37,487 nucleotides of DNA, taken from assembly GCA_049281195.1 (NCBI GenBank), contig JBAPRR010000438.1:1-37487 (forward strand), in the 5' to 3' direction. Positions 30,355 through 37,487 of this stretch are shown in pieces; position 1 is the stretch's first letter; every line of letters starts with the position of its first letter. Below the pieces are notes generated by a model that was given only the letters and a program-made list of their open reading frames with translations, had not been told where the DNA came from and searched no databases. The stretch comes from JBAPRR01 sp049281195 (lineage in GTDB: Bacteria; Actinomycetota; Acidimicrobiia; Acidimicrobiales; CAVXTF01). The position numbers and the translations under genes are program-made.

Positions 30355-31584
30355 TTGACCACCTCGACGCGGCCCCCACCGGGATCCGGTGCAGCGTCAC
30401 GCGAGCAGGTGGAGTTCGCCGTTATCGGCGGCGGCCTTGTCGGAGTTTCAGTAACCAGGGCGTTGGCGCTTCGCGGACACGAGGTCGTCCTGCTCGAGCA
30501 GTCGACTGTCGGTAACGAACGAGCAGGTTCCAAAGGAACAACCCGGATTTTCCGGTTCGGATACGACGACCCCCTGTACGTGAGCATGGCCATGGCATCG
30601 AAGCCGATGTGGCGCGAGCTCGAAACGGAATCGGGTCGGACCCTGCTCACAGATACCGGACAGATGTCGTTCGGGCCGGACCTGGATCTGCTCAAGGCCG
30701 CAATGGCTGCAGCCGGCGCGCCATTCGAAGAGATCGATCTGGCTGAGGTTCGCACGCGCGCCCCGGGGCTCAACGTCGCTGATCCAGTTGGCGATCCAGC
30801 TGCCGGAGAATCTGCCACAACGGTGGTTTTCGAGCCGGAGTCCGGCGTGCTCGCAGCCGACCAATGCTTGCGGGCTCTTCGCCAGTCCGCTCTCTCTGCG
30901 GGCGCGTCGATCAGGGAAGGCTCGAGAGTTGTGTCGATCTCTGAACACTCCGAGCGGGTGCAACTCTGGGCGGAGTCAGGTGGCGATGTACATGACGAGT
31001 CAGGCGGCGATATCGATGAGATTTCCGCATCCTGCGTGATCGCCTGTCCCGGCCCCTGGACTGCGGGGCTACTAGCCACGATCGGGATCGGGCTGCGTCT
31101 CGTCGCTACCCTCGAACAGGCGGTTCACCTGTCGCCAATCACCGGAAAGTGGAGCGACGTCCCCGTCTTCATCGAGCGCCAGAGCCCTTGGGTCTACGGA
31201 CTGCCGGCCGCATCACCAGGTTCCGGACTACTGAAAGTTGCGCTTCACCACGCAGGTCCTATCGCCGATCCTGACCGCACGCCGCTGGATCCTGACCCCC
31301 GACTAATAGCCGTGATCGCGGACCACGCCGCTCGGCTACTTCCGTCGTACCACCATGAACCGGTGTCGACCGAACGATGCTTCTACGACACCACTCCCGA
31401 CGAGGACTTTGTGTTGGATCGGATCGGTCGCGTCGTGATCGGAGCGGGAACAAGCGGTCACGGGTTCAAATTCGGGCCGTTGCTGGGTGAGATGCTCGCG
31501 GACCTCGCCCTTGGAGAAGAGCCTCGCTACGACCTGCAGCGCTTCAGTGCGAAACGAGCAGCTGTTTCATTGGGCTCGGGATAG
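30355..31584 (+). CDS. Sarcosine-oxidase-like FAD-dependent amine oxidase
   Basis: A 409-residue flavoenzyme of the monomeric sarcosine oxidase/N-methyltryptophan oxidase family, which oxidises secondary amines to an aldehyde, amine and peroxide. The FAD dinucleotide motif VIGGGLVGVSVTRALALRG lies at about 23-41, then GSKGTTRIFRFGYDDPLYV. Near the C-terminus CFYDTTPDEDFVLDRIG is followed by TSGHGFKFGPLLG. Cys342 sits where the family attaches FAD covalently. The start is a TTG four bases after the SRPBCC stop; a GTG at 30409 is the next option. Substrate is unknown. It converges with the thioesterase gene with six bases between stops. Confidence 0.87.
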   Translation: MTTSTRPPPGSGAASREQVEFAVIGGGLVGVSVTRALALRGHEVVLLEQSTVGNERAGSKGTTRIFRFGYDDPLYVSMAMASKPMWRELETESGRTLLTDTGQMSFGPDLDLLKAAMAAAGAPFEEIDLAEVRTRAPGLNVADPVGDPAAGESATTVVFEPESGVLAADQCLRALRQSALSAGASIREGSRVVSISEHSERVQLWAESGGDVHDESGGDIDEISASCVIACPGPWTAGLLATIGIGLRLVATLEQAVHLSPITGKWSDVPVFIERQSPWVYGLPAASPGSGLLKVALHHAGPIADPDRTPLDPDPRLIAVIADHAARLLPSYHHEPVSTERCFYDTTPDEDFVLDRIGRVVIGAGTSGHGFKFGPLLGEMLADLALGEEPRYDLQRFSAKRAAVSLGSG

Positions 31585-31590
31585 ACCACG

Positions 31591-32022
31591 TCAGGTGCGC
31601 GGTGGCAGGTTCGCCAAACGCACCTGCCCGATGGCGACAAGCTTCTCGTCGGCTTCCGAGGTGATCCGGATCTCCCACAACTGCTGGGTTCTGCCCTTCT
31701 GAATCGGTGCGCCTTCCAAGCGGACCCTTCCGGACGACACGGCTCTGATGAAGTTGGTCGAGTTGTTCACGCCGACAACGTTGTAACCCTCAGGAGCGGC
31801 AAAGCTCGCGCCGAAACTTGCGGCCTGCTCGATGGCAGATGCATACACGCCACCGTGAACGATCCCCATGGGCTGGTGGTGTTGCGGTCCGAGATCGATC
31901 CAACCGGTCACCTTGTCAGCGGAGACTTCTTCGAAATGCAGGCCGGTCGCCCGCATGAATTCGGTCGCCTCTTCCGCCCGTGCGAGGTCGTCGGGAGCCA
32001 TGGCACTGCGAATGAACGACAT
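31591..32022 (-). CDS. PaaI-type hotdog-fold thioesterase
   Basis: A 143-residue acyl-CoA thioesterase-family protein. The active-site block is HHQPMGIVHGGVYASAIEQAAS, where the His-Gly-Gly turn and a following acid on the helix match the PaaI/YdiI branch. The rest is strand-rich (NNSTNFIRAVSSGRVRLEG, LWEIRITSEADEKLVAIGQVRL). Members hydrolyse small or aromatic acyl-CoA esters. The ATG at 32022 has no strong ribosome site; an ATG seven codons later is possible. It lies 77 bases after alanine dehydrogenase on the same strand. Confidence 0.88.
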   Translation of the reverse strand: MSFIRSAMAPDDLARAEEATEFMRATGLHFEEVSADKVTGWIDLGPQHHQPMGIVHGGVYASAIEQAASFGASFAAPEGYNVVGVNNSTNFIRAVSSGRVRLEGAPIQKGRTQQLWEIRITSEADEKLVAIGQVRLANLPPRT

Positions 32023-32099
32023 GCAAGCACCGTAACCCGCGCCAGTAACTGGCTGCGACCCGGTGACGGCTCTCTACTTGGCTTCTCCTCGGCTTTCGC

Positions 32100-33215
32100 C
32101 TAACTGAGGAAGCGCGAAAGCGGCACCGCCTGCATGTCGTGAGCCTCTGCCACCGGCGCCGAAACGAGCTCGCCGTCAACCGTGCTCACACCGGCTGCAA
32201 GCGCCGGATCAGCCCTCACCGCCTCGCGCCATCCGCGTCCGGCAAGGGCTTCGACATATGGAAGTGTCGAGTTCGCCAGCGCATGGGTGGAGGTGTGCGG
32301 CACGGCACCTGGCATGTTCGCCACGCAGTAGAAAATCGATCCCTCGACTTCGAACGTGGGATTCGAGTGTGTGGTCGGGTGCGTGGATTCGAAGCAGCCG
32401 CCCTGATCTACGGAGATGTCGACCAGGACCGATCCGGGCCGCATCTGCGCCACGAGCGAATCCGGAACGAGCTTGGGAGCCTTGGCCCCGACGACGAGGA
32501 CCGCTCCGATGACGAGATCCGCGTCGATACACGTCTCCTCGATGGCGTGGGCACTCGAAGCAATCGTTTCCAGTGCACCGCGGAAGTGGTGGTCGACCTG
32601 GCGGAGCCTCTCGAGGTTCTTGTCCAGGATGTACACGTTCGCGTGCATCCCGACCGCAACTGTGGCCGCCGCCATTCCGGACACTCCTGCGCCAAGGACC
32701 ACGACGTTCGCGGCACGGACGCCCGGAACTCCGGTGACCAGCACTCCACTGCCGCCACCCGGCCGCATCAGGTGATACGACCCCACCAGAGGGGCCATGC
32801 GGCCCGCGACCTCGCTCATCGGAGCCAGAAGCGGAAGCGAGCGGTCAGGAAGCTGGACGGTCTCGTACGCGATCGAAGTTGTTCCGGCTTTGAGCAGAGC
32901 CTCCGTGCATTCACGACTCGCGGCCAGATGGAGATAGGTAAACAGCAGCTGGTTGCTTCGGAGCCTGCCGTACTCGACTTCGATGGGCTCTTTTACCTTG
33001 CAGATCATCTCGGACTCAGCCCACACCCCGTCCGCTGTCGCGACGATCGTCCCGCCGACCGCCTCGTACTCCGAGTCGGTTATGGCGGAGCCGACGCCGG
33101 CATCGTGCTGGATCAGAACCCTGTGACCCTGCGTCACCAGCTCACGGACACCGGCCGGGGTCATGGCGACCCGGTATTCGTCACTCTTAACTTCGGACGG
33201 GACTCCGACAATCAT
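32100..33215 (-). CDS. ald: Alanine dehydrogenase
   Basis: Converts L-alanine and NAD+ to pyruvate, ammonium and NADH, and the reverse. The 371 residues match the known enzyme almost residue for residue at the catalytic sites: Arg15, Lys75 (ICKVKEP) and His96 (YLHLAAS), with the NAD motif VVLGAGVSGMAAA near 171-183. Other hallmarks are RPGGGSGVLVTGVPGV and CVANMPGAVPHTSTHALANST. The gene follows the permease and aldehyde dehydrogenase on the same strand, giving a group that could turn an imported amine or amino acid into central metabolites, with an Lrp-type regulator divergent upstream. Confidence 0.97.
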   Translation of the reverse strand: MIVGVPSEVKSDEYRVAMTPAGVRELVTQGHRVLIQHDAGVGSAITDSEYEAVGGTIVATADGVWAESEMICKVKEPIEVEYGRLRSNQLLFTYLHLAASRECTEALLKAGTTSIAYETVQLPDRSLPLLAPMSEVAGRMAPLVGSYHLMRPGGGSGVLVTGVPGVRAANVVVLGAGVSGMAAATVAVGMHANVYILDKNLERLRQVDHHFRGALETIASSAHAIEETCIDADLVIGAVLVVGAKAPKLVPDSLVAQMRPGSVLVDISVDQGGCFESTHPTTHSNPTFEVEGSIFYCVANMPGAVPHTSTHALANSTLPYVEALAGRGWREAVRADPALAAGVSTVDGELVSAPVAEAHDMQAVPLSRFLS

Positions 33216-33302
33216 GGCTTCACACTCCGTTGTGCGTCTTCACCCATTATGGGCTCGGAAAAACCGGTCACCGATCAGCCGTTCCGGCGCGGTTCCTGCG
33301 CC

Positions 33303-34943
33303 TCAGTTGCCATAGCCTCCGACGGGGCTCCGGGGCAGCTGACCTAACGGACCACCACCTTCGACTTCGCTGTCAGGAACGAGAGTCGGGGTGTTGCTGT
33401 TCAGAGTCACGCCCTTGAAGAAGTCCCTGCCGCCGAACCTGGACCAGACAGCCATCAGCACCAACCCGACAAGAGCCGAGAAGAAGGCTATGACGAACAC
33501 TCCGCCCACAACCGAGTGCGGTTTGAACGGCAAGGACCACGAGGTGTAGCTGGCCGCTGTCGAGTTGTTGAAGTTCCAGTCCGTGTACAGAGCCCAAGCG
33601 AGGAAGAACCACAGCATCACGCCGCCGAGGAACGGGAAGACACCCTTCATCCAGAAGTCTCGTGCGCTTCGACGAAGGACCTTGCGGTAGTACCACACGC
33701 TACAGAAGCCGGTCAGCCCGTAGTACAGGCCGATATAGACACCGCACGACGTGACCGCGTCGGGGATGACGTTTCCGTGAGACACGTAGTTGAAGACGAC
33801 GTACAGGATGAGCGAGACGCCGCCCATTGCGATCGTCGAGACCGTGGGTGTCATGTACTTCTTATGCATACTGGCGAACGCCTTCGGGATCGCCTTGTAA
33901 GTCGCCATTGAAAGGGTCGTCCGTGCCGTGGGGAGGATCGTCGTCTGGGTGGAAGCCGCAGCGGACGACAGCACCATCAAGATGAGCAGGTGCGAAAGGG
34001 TGGATCCCCACCAAGAAGTACCGAAGATCGAGGTCCCGAGAACGGAGAGCACATCGCTTTCGTGATTCGTGTTACCGAGGCAGATTCCCGTCGAGCACGT
34101 TCCCGCATACGACTGCGCCGAGAACGTCACGAGGAAGTAGGTGAGCAACAAGATCAAAGTCGAGATGATTGCGGCAAGACCTGGGTTTCTCGACTTGTCG
34201 GTCGTCTCCTCGTTCACGGAGACGGCCGTATCCCATCCCCAGTAGATGAAGATCATCAGCAAGAGTCCGCCGATCATCGACGAGAAGCCGATCGTGGCAG
34301 GGTTGAACCACGACCACGAGGGATCGACGTGTGACTTGGGCGCATGGCCGGTGCCGACCTTGACCAAGGCCACGATCGAAAGAATCAGAAGCATTACGAC
34401 TTCGACCCCGAGCAGCGCCCTTTGGAGCATCGCCGAGACCTCGATGCCCCGATAACAGATGTACGTCATCAGAATGATCCAGATGACTCCGACGAGGAGA
34501 ACAAAGCTGCTGGCCGGGTTTTCACCGATTCCTTTAGCGTTGAACAGAAGGAACACGTATTGCCCTGCGACCTGGGCGAGGCTCGCCATGACGAGGATGT
34601 CGGCTGCGACGATGGCCCACCCTCCGTACCATCCCGATTTCGGTCCGAACGTCCGTGTGGCCCACGTGAACGTCGTTCCGCAGTCGGGATCGGCTTTGTT
34701 CATCTCGCTGTAACCGATCGAGACGAGCAGCATCGGAATGAAGGCGAGCAACACCACGAGTGGTGAGACGAGTCCCACCTTCACCACGATGAACCCGAGT
34801 GTCGCGGCCAAGCTGTATGCGGGGGCCGTGGAAGCGACCCCCATCACGATGCTTGCCACAAGACCCAATGCCCCTGTCTTGAGGCCCTTCTCCGCTATCT
34901 GTTCGCCCGGCGCACCCTGTGCCTGAGGCGCAATCGTTGACAT
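33303..34943 (-). CDS. APC-superfamily amino acid/polyamine permease
   Basis: A 546-residue transporter with about 12 membrane helices. The amino acid-polyamine-organocation pattern is clear in helix 1 (SIVMGVASTAPAYSLAATLGF), the loop with PDCGTTFTWATRTFGPKSGW, and helix 6 (GLLLMIFIYWGWDTAVSVNEE). The loop between helices 7 and 8 has two Cys close together (GTCSTGICLG), which may form a disulfide outside. AAAGGGG precedes the ATG. It lies between ald and an aminobutyraldehyde-type dehydrogenase, so an amine, GABA or amino acid is a likely substrate. A small hairpin (GGAGTG-GGT-CACTCC, 34985-34999) lies between it and the dehydrogenase gene upstream. Confidence 0.9.
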   Translation of the reverse strand: MSTIAPQAQGAPGEQIAEKGLKTGALGLVASIVMGVASTAPAYSLAATLGFIVVKVGLVSPLVVLLAFIPMLLVSIGYSEMNKADPDCGTTFTWATRTFGPKSGWYGGWAIVAADILVMASLAQVAGQYVFLLFNAKGIGENPASSFVLLVGVIWIILMTYICYRGIEVSAMLQRALLGVEVVMLLILSIVALVKVGTGHAPKSHVDPSWSWFNPATIGFSSMIGGLLLMIFIYWGWDTAVSVNEETTDKSRNPGLAAIISTLILLLTYFLVTFSAQSYAGTCSTGICLGNTNHESDVLSVLGTSIFGTSWWGSTLSHLLILMVLSSAAASTQTTILPTARTTLSMATYKAIPKAFASMHKKYMTPTVSTIAMGGVSLILYVVFNYVSHGNVIPDAVTSCGVYIGLYYGLTGFCSVWYYRKVLRRSARDFWMKGVFPFLGGVMLWFFLAWALYTDWNFNNSTAASYTSWSLPFKPHSVVGGVFVIAFFSALVGLVLMAVWSRFGGRDFFKGVTLNSNTPTLVPDSEVEGGGPLGQLPRSPVGGYGN

Positions 34944-35045
34944 CGGCCAGTTCCCCTTTCGCCGTCTCGTCCCGTCTAGCTCCGGGAGTGGGTCACTCCT
35001 GCGTCTGTGTCAGTCCCGAATTCTGTTCAGCCCGCCTCGGGCGTC

Positions 35046-36497
35046 TCAGGCGTCGATGTTGCTCATCACGTGCTTGATACGCGTGTAGTCCTCGAACCCG
35101 TAAACGGAGAGGTCCTTGCCGTATCCCGACCTTTTGAAGCCGCCGTGCGGCATCTCGGCGACGAGAGGCACGTGCGTGTTGATCCACACACAGCCGAAGT
35201 CCAAGAGTCGTGACATCCGCATCGCTCTCCCGTGGTCGCGGGTCCATACGCTTGACGCGAGCCCGTACTCGACGCCGTTGGCCCAAGCCAGTGCCTCTGC
35301 TTCGTCACTGAAGCGCTGCACGGTGATGACGGGTCCGAACACTTCCTGCTGGATCATCTCGTCGTCCTGGTGCAGCCCGGCGACCACTGTCGGTGCATAG
35401 AAGTAGCCCCGGCCCCCGACCCGGTCGCCCCCGGTCAGGACCTCTGCATGCTTCGGCGTCCGGTCGACGAATCCACTGACACGTTCGAGCTGGTTCTCAC
35501 TGTTCAGTGGGCCGAAGTCAGCGCTGTCGTTGTCAGGTCCACCAACGGTCGTTTTCTTCGCACCTTCGACGAGAGCCTGTACGAGCGAGTCATAGATCTT
35601 CGGCTCGGCCATGACCCTCGTGGCCGCAGTGCAGTCCTGGCCGGCGTTGAAGTAGCCGGCACCGATGATCAGCTCGGCTGCGAGCTCGAGGTCCGCGTCG
35701 TCGAACACCACGACAGGTGCCTTGCCGCCGAGCTCGAGGTGCACGCGCTTCAATCCGGGTGCCGCAGATGCTGCAACTTCGGTTCCGGCTCTCACACTCC
35801 CGGTTATCGAGACCATCGCCGGATCGGGGTGCTCGACAAGCGCCCTACCGGTGTTGCGGTCGCCGCACACGACGTTCAGGACTCCGGGCGGAACATGCTG
35901 GGCTATCAACTCGGCCAGCATGAGCGTGGTGACGGGAGTCGTGTCCGAGGGCTTGAGGACCATCGTGTTCCCGGCTGCAAGCGCGGGTGCCCACTTCCAC
36001 ACCGCCATCATCATCGGGTAATTCCACGGCGTCACCGCCGCACACACGCCTACGGGCTCTCGCCTTATGTACGATGTGTGACCCTTCATGTACTCACCAG
36101 CGGAGCGTCCTTCGAGCAGCCTCGCCGCCGCAGCAAAGAAGCGGATCTGATCAACCATGGGCGGGATCTCCTCGCTCATGGTCAGACCGATCGGCTTGCC
36201 GGTGTTCCTGCACTCGGCGTCGACGAACTGCTGCGCATTCTCCTCGAGCGCGTCCGCGATCCTGAGCAACGCCAGGCTTCTCTCGGATGGCGTCTGGTCA
36301 CGCCAGTCCCCGAAAGCGTCCTTGGCCGCCTTCACTGCAAGATCCACATCCGCGTCACCGGAAATCGGCGCCTGTATGTATGCCTCACCCGTCGAAGGGT
36401 CGATGATCTCCGAGTACTTACCGCTCTCGGGCTCGACCTGCTTCCCGTCGACGAAGTTGGTGAGCCGCCGGATCGCCACATCCGCACTAGCGGCCAC
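35046..36497 (-). CDS. NAD(P)+-dependent aldehyde dehydrogenase, aminobutyraldehyde type
   Basis: A 483-residue aldehyde dehydrogenase with catalytic Cys289 (NAGQDCTAATR) and Glu255 (HLELGGKAP), the TPWNYPMMMAVWKWAPALAAGN substrate/NAD block and the KRSGYGKDLSVYGFEDYT C-terminal motif. GQDCTA around the Cys and the overall sequence are closest to gamma-aminobutyraldehyde dehydrogenases (PatD/YdcW type), which act in putrescine breakdown to GABA; related enzymes take betaine aldehyde, so the substrate is a reasoned guess. The GTG start has AGGAGG five bases upstream. It is divergent from the Lrp/AsnC gene across 318 bases and leads the permease-ald group. Confidence 0.92.
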   Translation of the reverse strand: MAASADVAIRRLTNFVDGKQVEPESGKYSEIIDPSTGEAYIQAPISGDADVDLAVKAAKDAFGDWRDQTPSERSLALLRIADALEENAQQFVDAECRNTGKPIGLTMSEEIPPMVDQIRFFAAAARLLEGRSAGEYMKGHTSYIRREPVGVCAAVTPWNYPMMMAVWKWAPALAAGNTMVLKPSDTTPVTTLMLAELIAQHVPPGVLNVVCGDRNTGRALVEHPDPAMVSITGSVRAGTEVAASAAPGLKRVHLELGGKAPVVVFDDADLELAAELIIGAGYFNAGQDCTAATRVMAEPKIYDSLVQALVEGAKKTTVGGPDNDSADFGPLNSENQLERVSGFVDRTPKHAEVLTGGDRVGGRGYFYAPTVVAGLHQDDEMIQQEVFGPVITVQRFSDEAEALAWANGVEYGLASSVWTRDHGRAMRMSRLLDFGCVWINTHVPLVAEMPHGGFKRSGYGKDLSVYGFEDYTRIKHVMSNIDA

Positions 36498-36815
36498 TTG
36501 CGCCTCCTCTTTCGTGATCCCGTGTACCTGTGTGGTCCGTGTGTCGTGTGTGGTCTGTGCGGTCTGGGTGGTCGTGCCCTAAGTTGCGCACCGCCCACTC
36601 AGCAACGCCCGCGCCAACGGTGCTTGTTGCGTAAGTCCTGATAGCCGAATAGAGGTCATGCTGCCAGACGATCCCAGACCACACAAGCGCTTTTCGTAGT
36701 ATCAGACCAATTTTTCGACGGATTCGCTTGACTGGACGTGTCTGAGTGAAAGAATCCGAAGCGTAGACGTTGCGCGCTCTCGAGCGGGCAAGCGCGAACT
36801 GCGTGGAGACATTCA
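36498..36815. promoter_or_regulatory. Divergent control region between aldehyde dehydrogenase and Lrp genes
   Basis: No gene is visible. The first 80 bases are unusually rich in GT (GTGTGGTCTG-like blocks repeated). A 10-bp inverted repeat pairs GTGTGGTCTG (36548-36557) with CAGACCACAC (36675-36684). An AT-richer core (CAATTTTTCG) lies near 36709. A CGGATTC/GAATCCG inverted repeat flanks a possible plus-strand promoter, TTGACT (36728-36733), 16 bases, AAGAAT (36750-36755). These are candidate Lrp-type operator sites. Confidence 0.35.
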
Positions 36816-37448
36816 ATGGGGACTGCGGTGAACAGGGCTGGAGGTGGAGTCCAAGACGGACCAACCAATGGTGACACCACGGATGGGTCGTTTCATGAGG
36901 CGGACGACAACGACGAGACCGGCAGTCCCGACGAGAAGGGGTCGCGCCGATCCGATAAAGCCAGCGATCGACTCGGAGACCGACCGGCAGACCGGGCGCT
37001 CCAGATCCTCGACAGGGCGAACCGGGTCATCATCGAGGAACTTCAACGCGACGGAAGGCGCCCATACGGCTCGATCGCCAAGACTGCCGGCCTCTCCGAA
37101 GCTGCGGTCCGCCAACGCGTGCAGAGGCTGCGGGATTCCGGGATCATCGACATCGTCGCCGTAACCGATCCCCTTCAATTGGGCTTCAGGCGTCAGGCGA
37201 TGGTGGGGGTAAAGGCAGAAGGCGACCTACGAGAGGTTGCGGACAAGCTCGCCGCCATACCTGAAGTCGAGTACGTCGTTATCTGCGCGGGATCTTTCGA
37301 CCTTCTCGTCGAGATCGTGTGCGAGGACGACCAGCATCTCCTCGACCTGTTGAACACGTCCATACGTCCTGTTCCGGGCGTAAGGACGACGGAGGCATTC
37401 GTCTATTTAAAACTGGCGAAGCAGTCCTACACCTGGGGGACCCGATGA
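36816..37448 (+). CDS. Lrp/AsnC-family transcriptional regulator with long N-terminal extension
   Basis: The 210-residue protein has a winged-helix HTH at about 64-122 (ILDRANRVIIEELQRDGRRP, SIAKTAGLSEAAVRQRVQRL) and a ligand-binding RAM domain at 127-205 (VGVKAEGDLREVADKLAAIP, ICAGSFDLLVEIV). Such regulators sense amino acids and usually control adjacent uptake and catabolic genes, here probably the divergent dehydrogenase-permease-ald group. Family members are usually about 150-160 residues; the extra 60 at the front are Asp/Gly/Ser-rich and look disordered. The ATG has GGAG seven bases upstream and no later start fits. An ATGA at the stop opens a frame of only ten codons before TAA near the window edge, so the next gene is not identifiable. 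Confidence 0.9.
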   Translation: MGTAVNRAGGGVQDGPTNGDTTDGSFHEADDNDETGSPDEKGSRRSDKASDRLGDRPADRALQILDRANRVIIEELQRDGRRPYGSIAKTAGLSEAAVRQRVQRLRDSGIIDIVAVTDPLQLGFRRQAMVGVKAEGDLREVADKLAAIPEVEYVVICAGSFDLLVEIVCEDDQHLLDLLNTSIRPVPGVRTTEAFVYLKLAKQSYTWGTR

Positions 37449-37487
37449 ACGCCGAAGCCCAGTACTGGCAGTTATAAGCACGTTGAC

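Noticed and set aside
32139..33347. 402-codon open frame antisense to alanine dehydrogenase
   Set aside because: Shadow of ald; the sequence is Arg/His-rich without family motifs.
35370..36641. 423-codon open frame antisense to the aldehyde dehydrogenase
   Set aside because: Shadow frame; the minus-strand enzyme has complete catalytic motifs.

Overview
This window looks like chromosome from a high-G+C actinobacterium, most likely of the Acidimicrobiia type. That placement is inferred, not shown by a marker gene. It rests on the G+C-rich codon use, the glmU-prs-rplY-pth gene order, frequent GTG/TTG starts, the PspA-PspAA pair, and the biotin-dependent acyl-CoA carboxylase next to an acyl-CoA dehydrogenase. 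I see no insertion sequence, prophage, CRISPR array, tRNA or rRNA gene. Large antisense open frames lie over most real genes and are shadows of G+C-rich coding.

Layout. 1-4058 (+): the 3' part of a very large multi-domain glycosyltransferase, an NTF2/SnoaL-like small protein and a membrane-anchored unknown protein, probably one operon. 4072-8712 (-): housekeeping operon glmU > prs > ketopantoate-reductase-like gene > rplY (L25/Ctc) > pth. The GlmU-like protein stops before the acetyltransferase active site. 8845-13774 (+): acyl-CoA carboxylase beta and alpha subunits and an acyl-CoA dehydrogenase, a branched-chain acyl-CoA catabolism module. 13894-15372 (+): a 14-helix drug-type MFS exporter, convergent with a YjbQ protein. 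15927-18269 (-): glutathione peroxidase followed by an ABC1/UbiB-family kinase. 18350-19182 (+): a small unknown protein translationally coupled to a YbaK-type editing protein.

19484-24045 (-): a HAD phosphatase carrying two C-terminal SH3-like repeats, a soluble PRC-barrel/MgtE-N/CBS protein, and an NRAMP-like transporter that lacks the usual metal-binding methionine. The transporter is preceded by a structured leader with two mutually exclusive helices. This is the most interesting part of the window: a possible Mg2+ uptake system with a separately encoded MgtE-like gate or sensor and an RNA leader. 24160-26188 (+): a secreted lipoprotein, an ECF sigma factor and its zinc-type anti-sigma factor. 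26292-27998 (+): an acyl-CoA synthetase ending at a clear intrinsic terminator. 28217-29893 (+): an envelope-stress locus with an unknown 167-residue protein, PspA and PspAA. 29958-31584 (+): a SRPBCC protein and a sarcosine-oxidase-like flavoenzyme. 31591-37448: on the minus strand a hotdog thioesterase, alanine dehydrogenase, an APC amino-acid/polyamine permease and an aminobutyraldehyde-type aldehyde dehydrogenase, with a divergent Lrp/AsnC regulator on the plus strand. This last group reads as uptake and breakdown of amines or amino acids under Lrp-type control.
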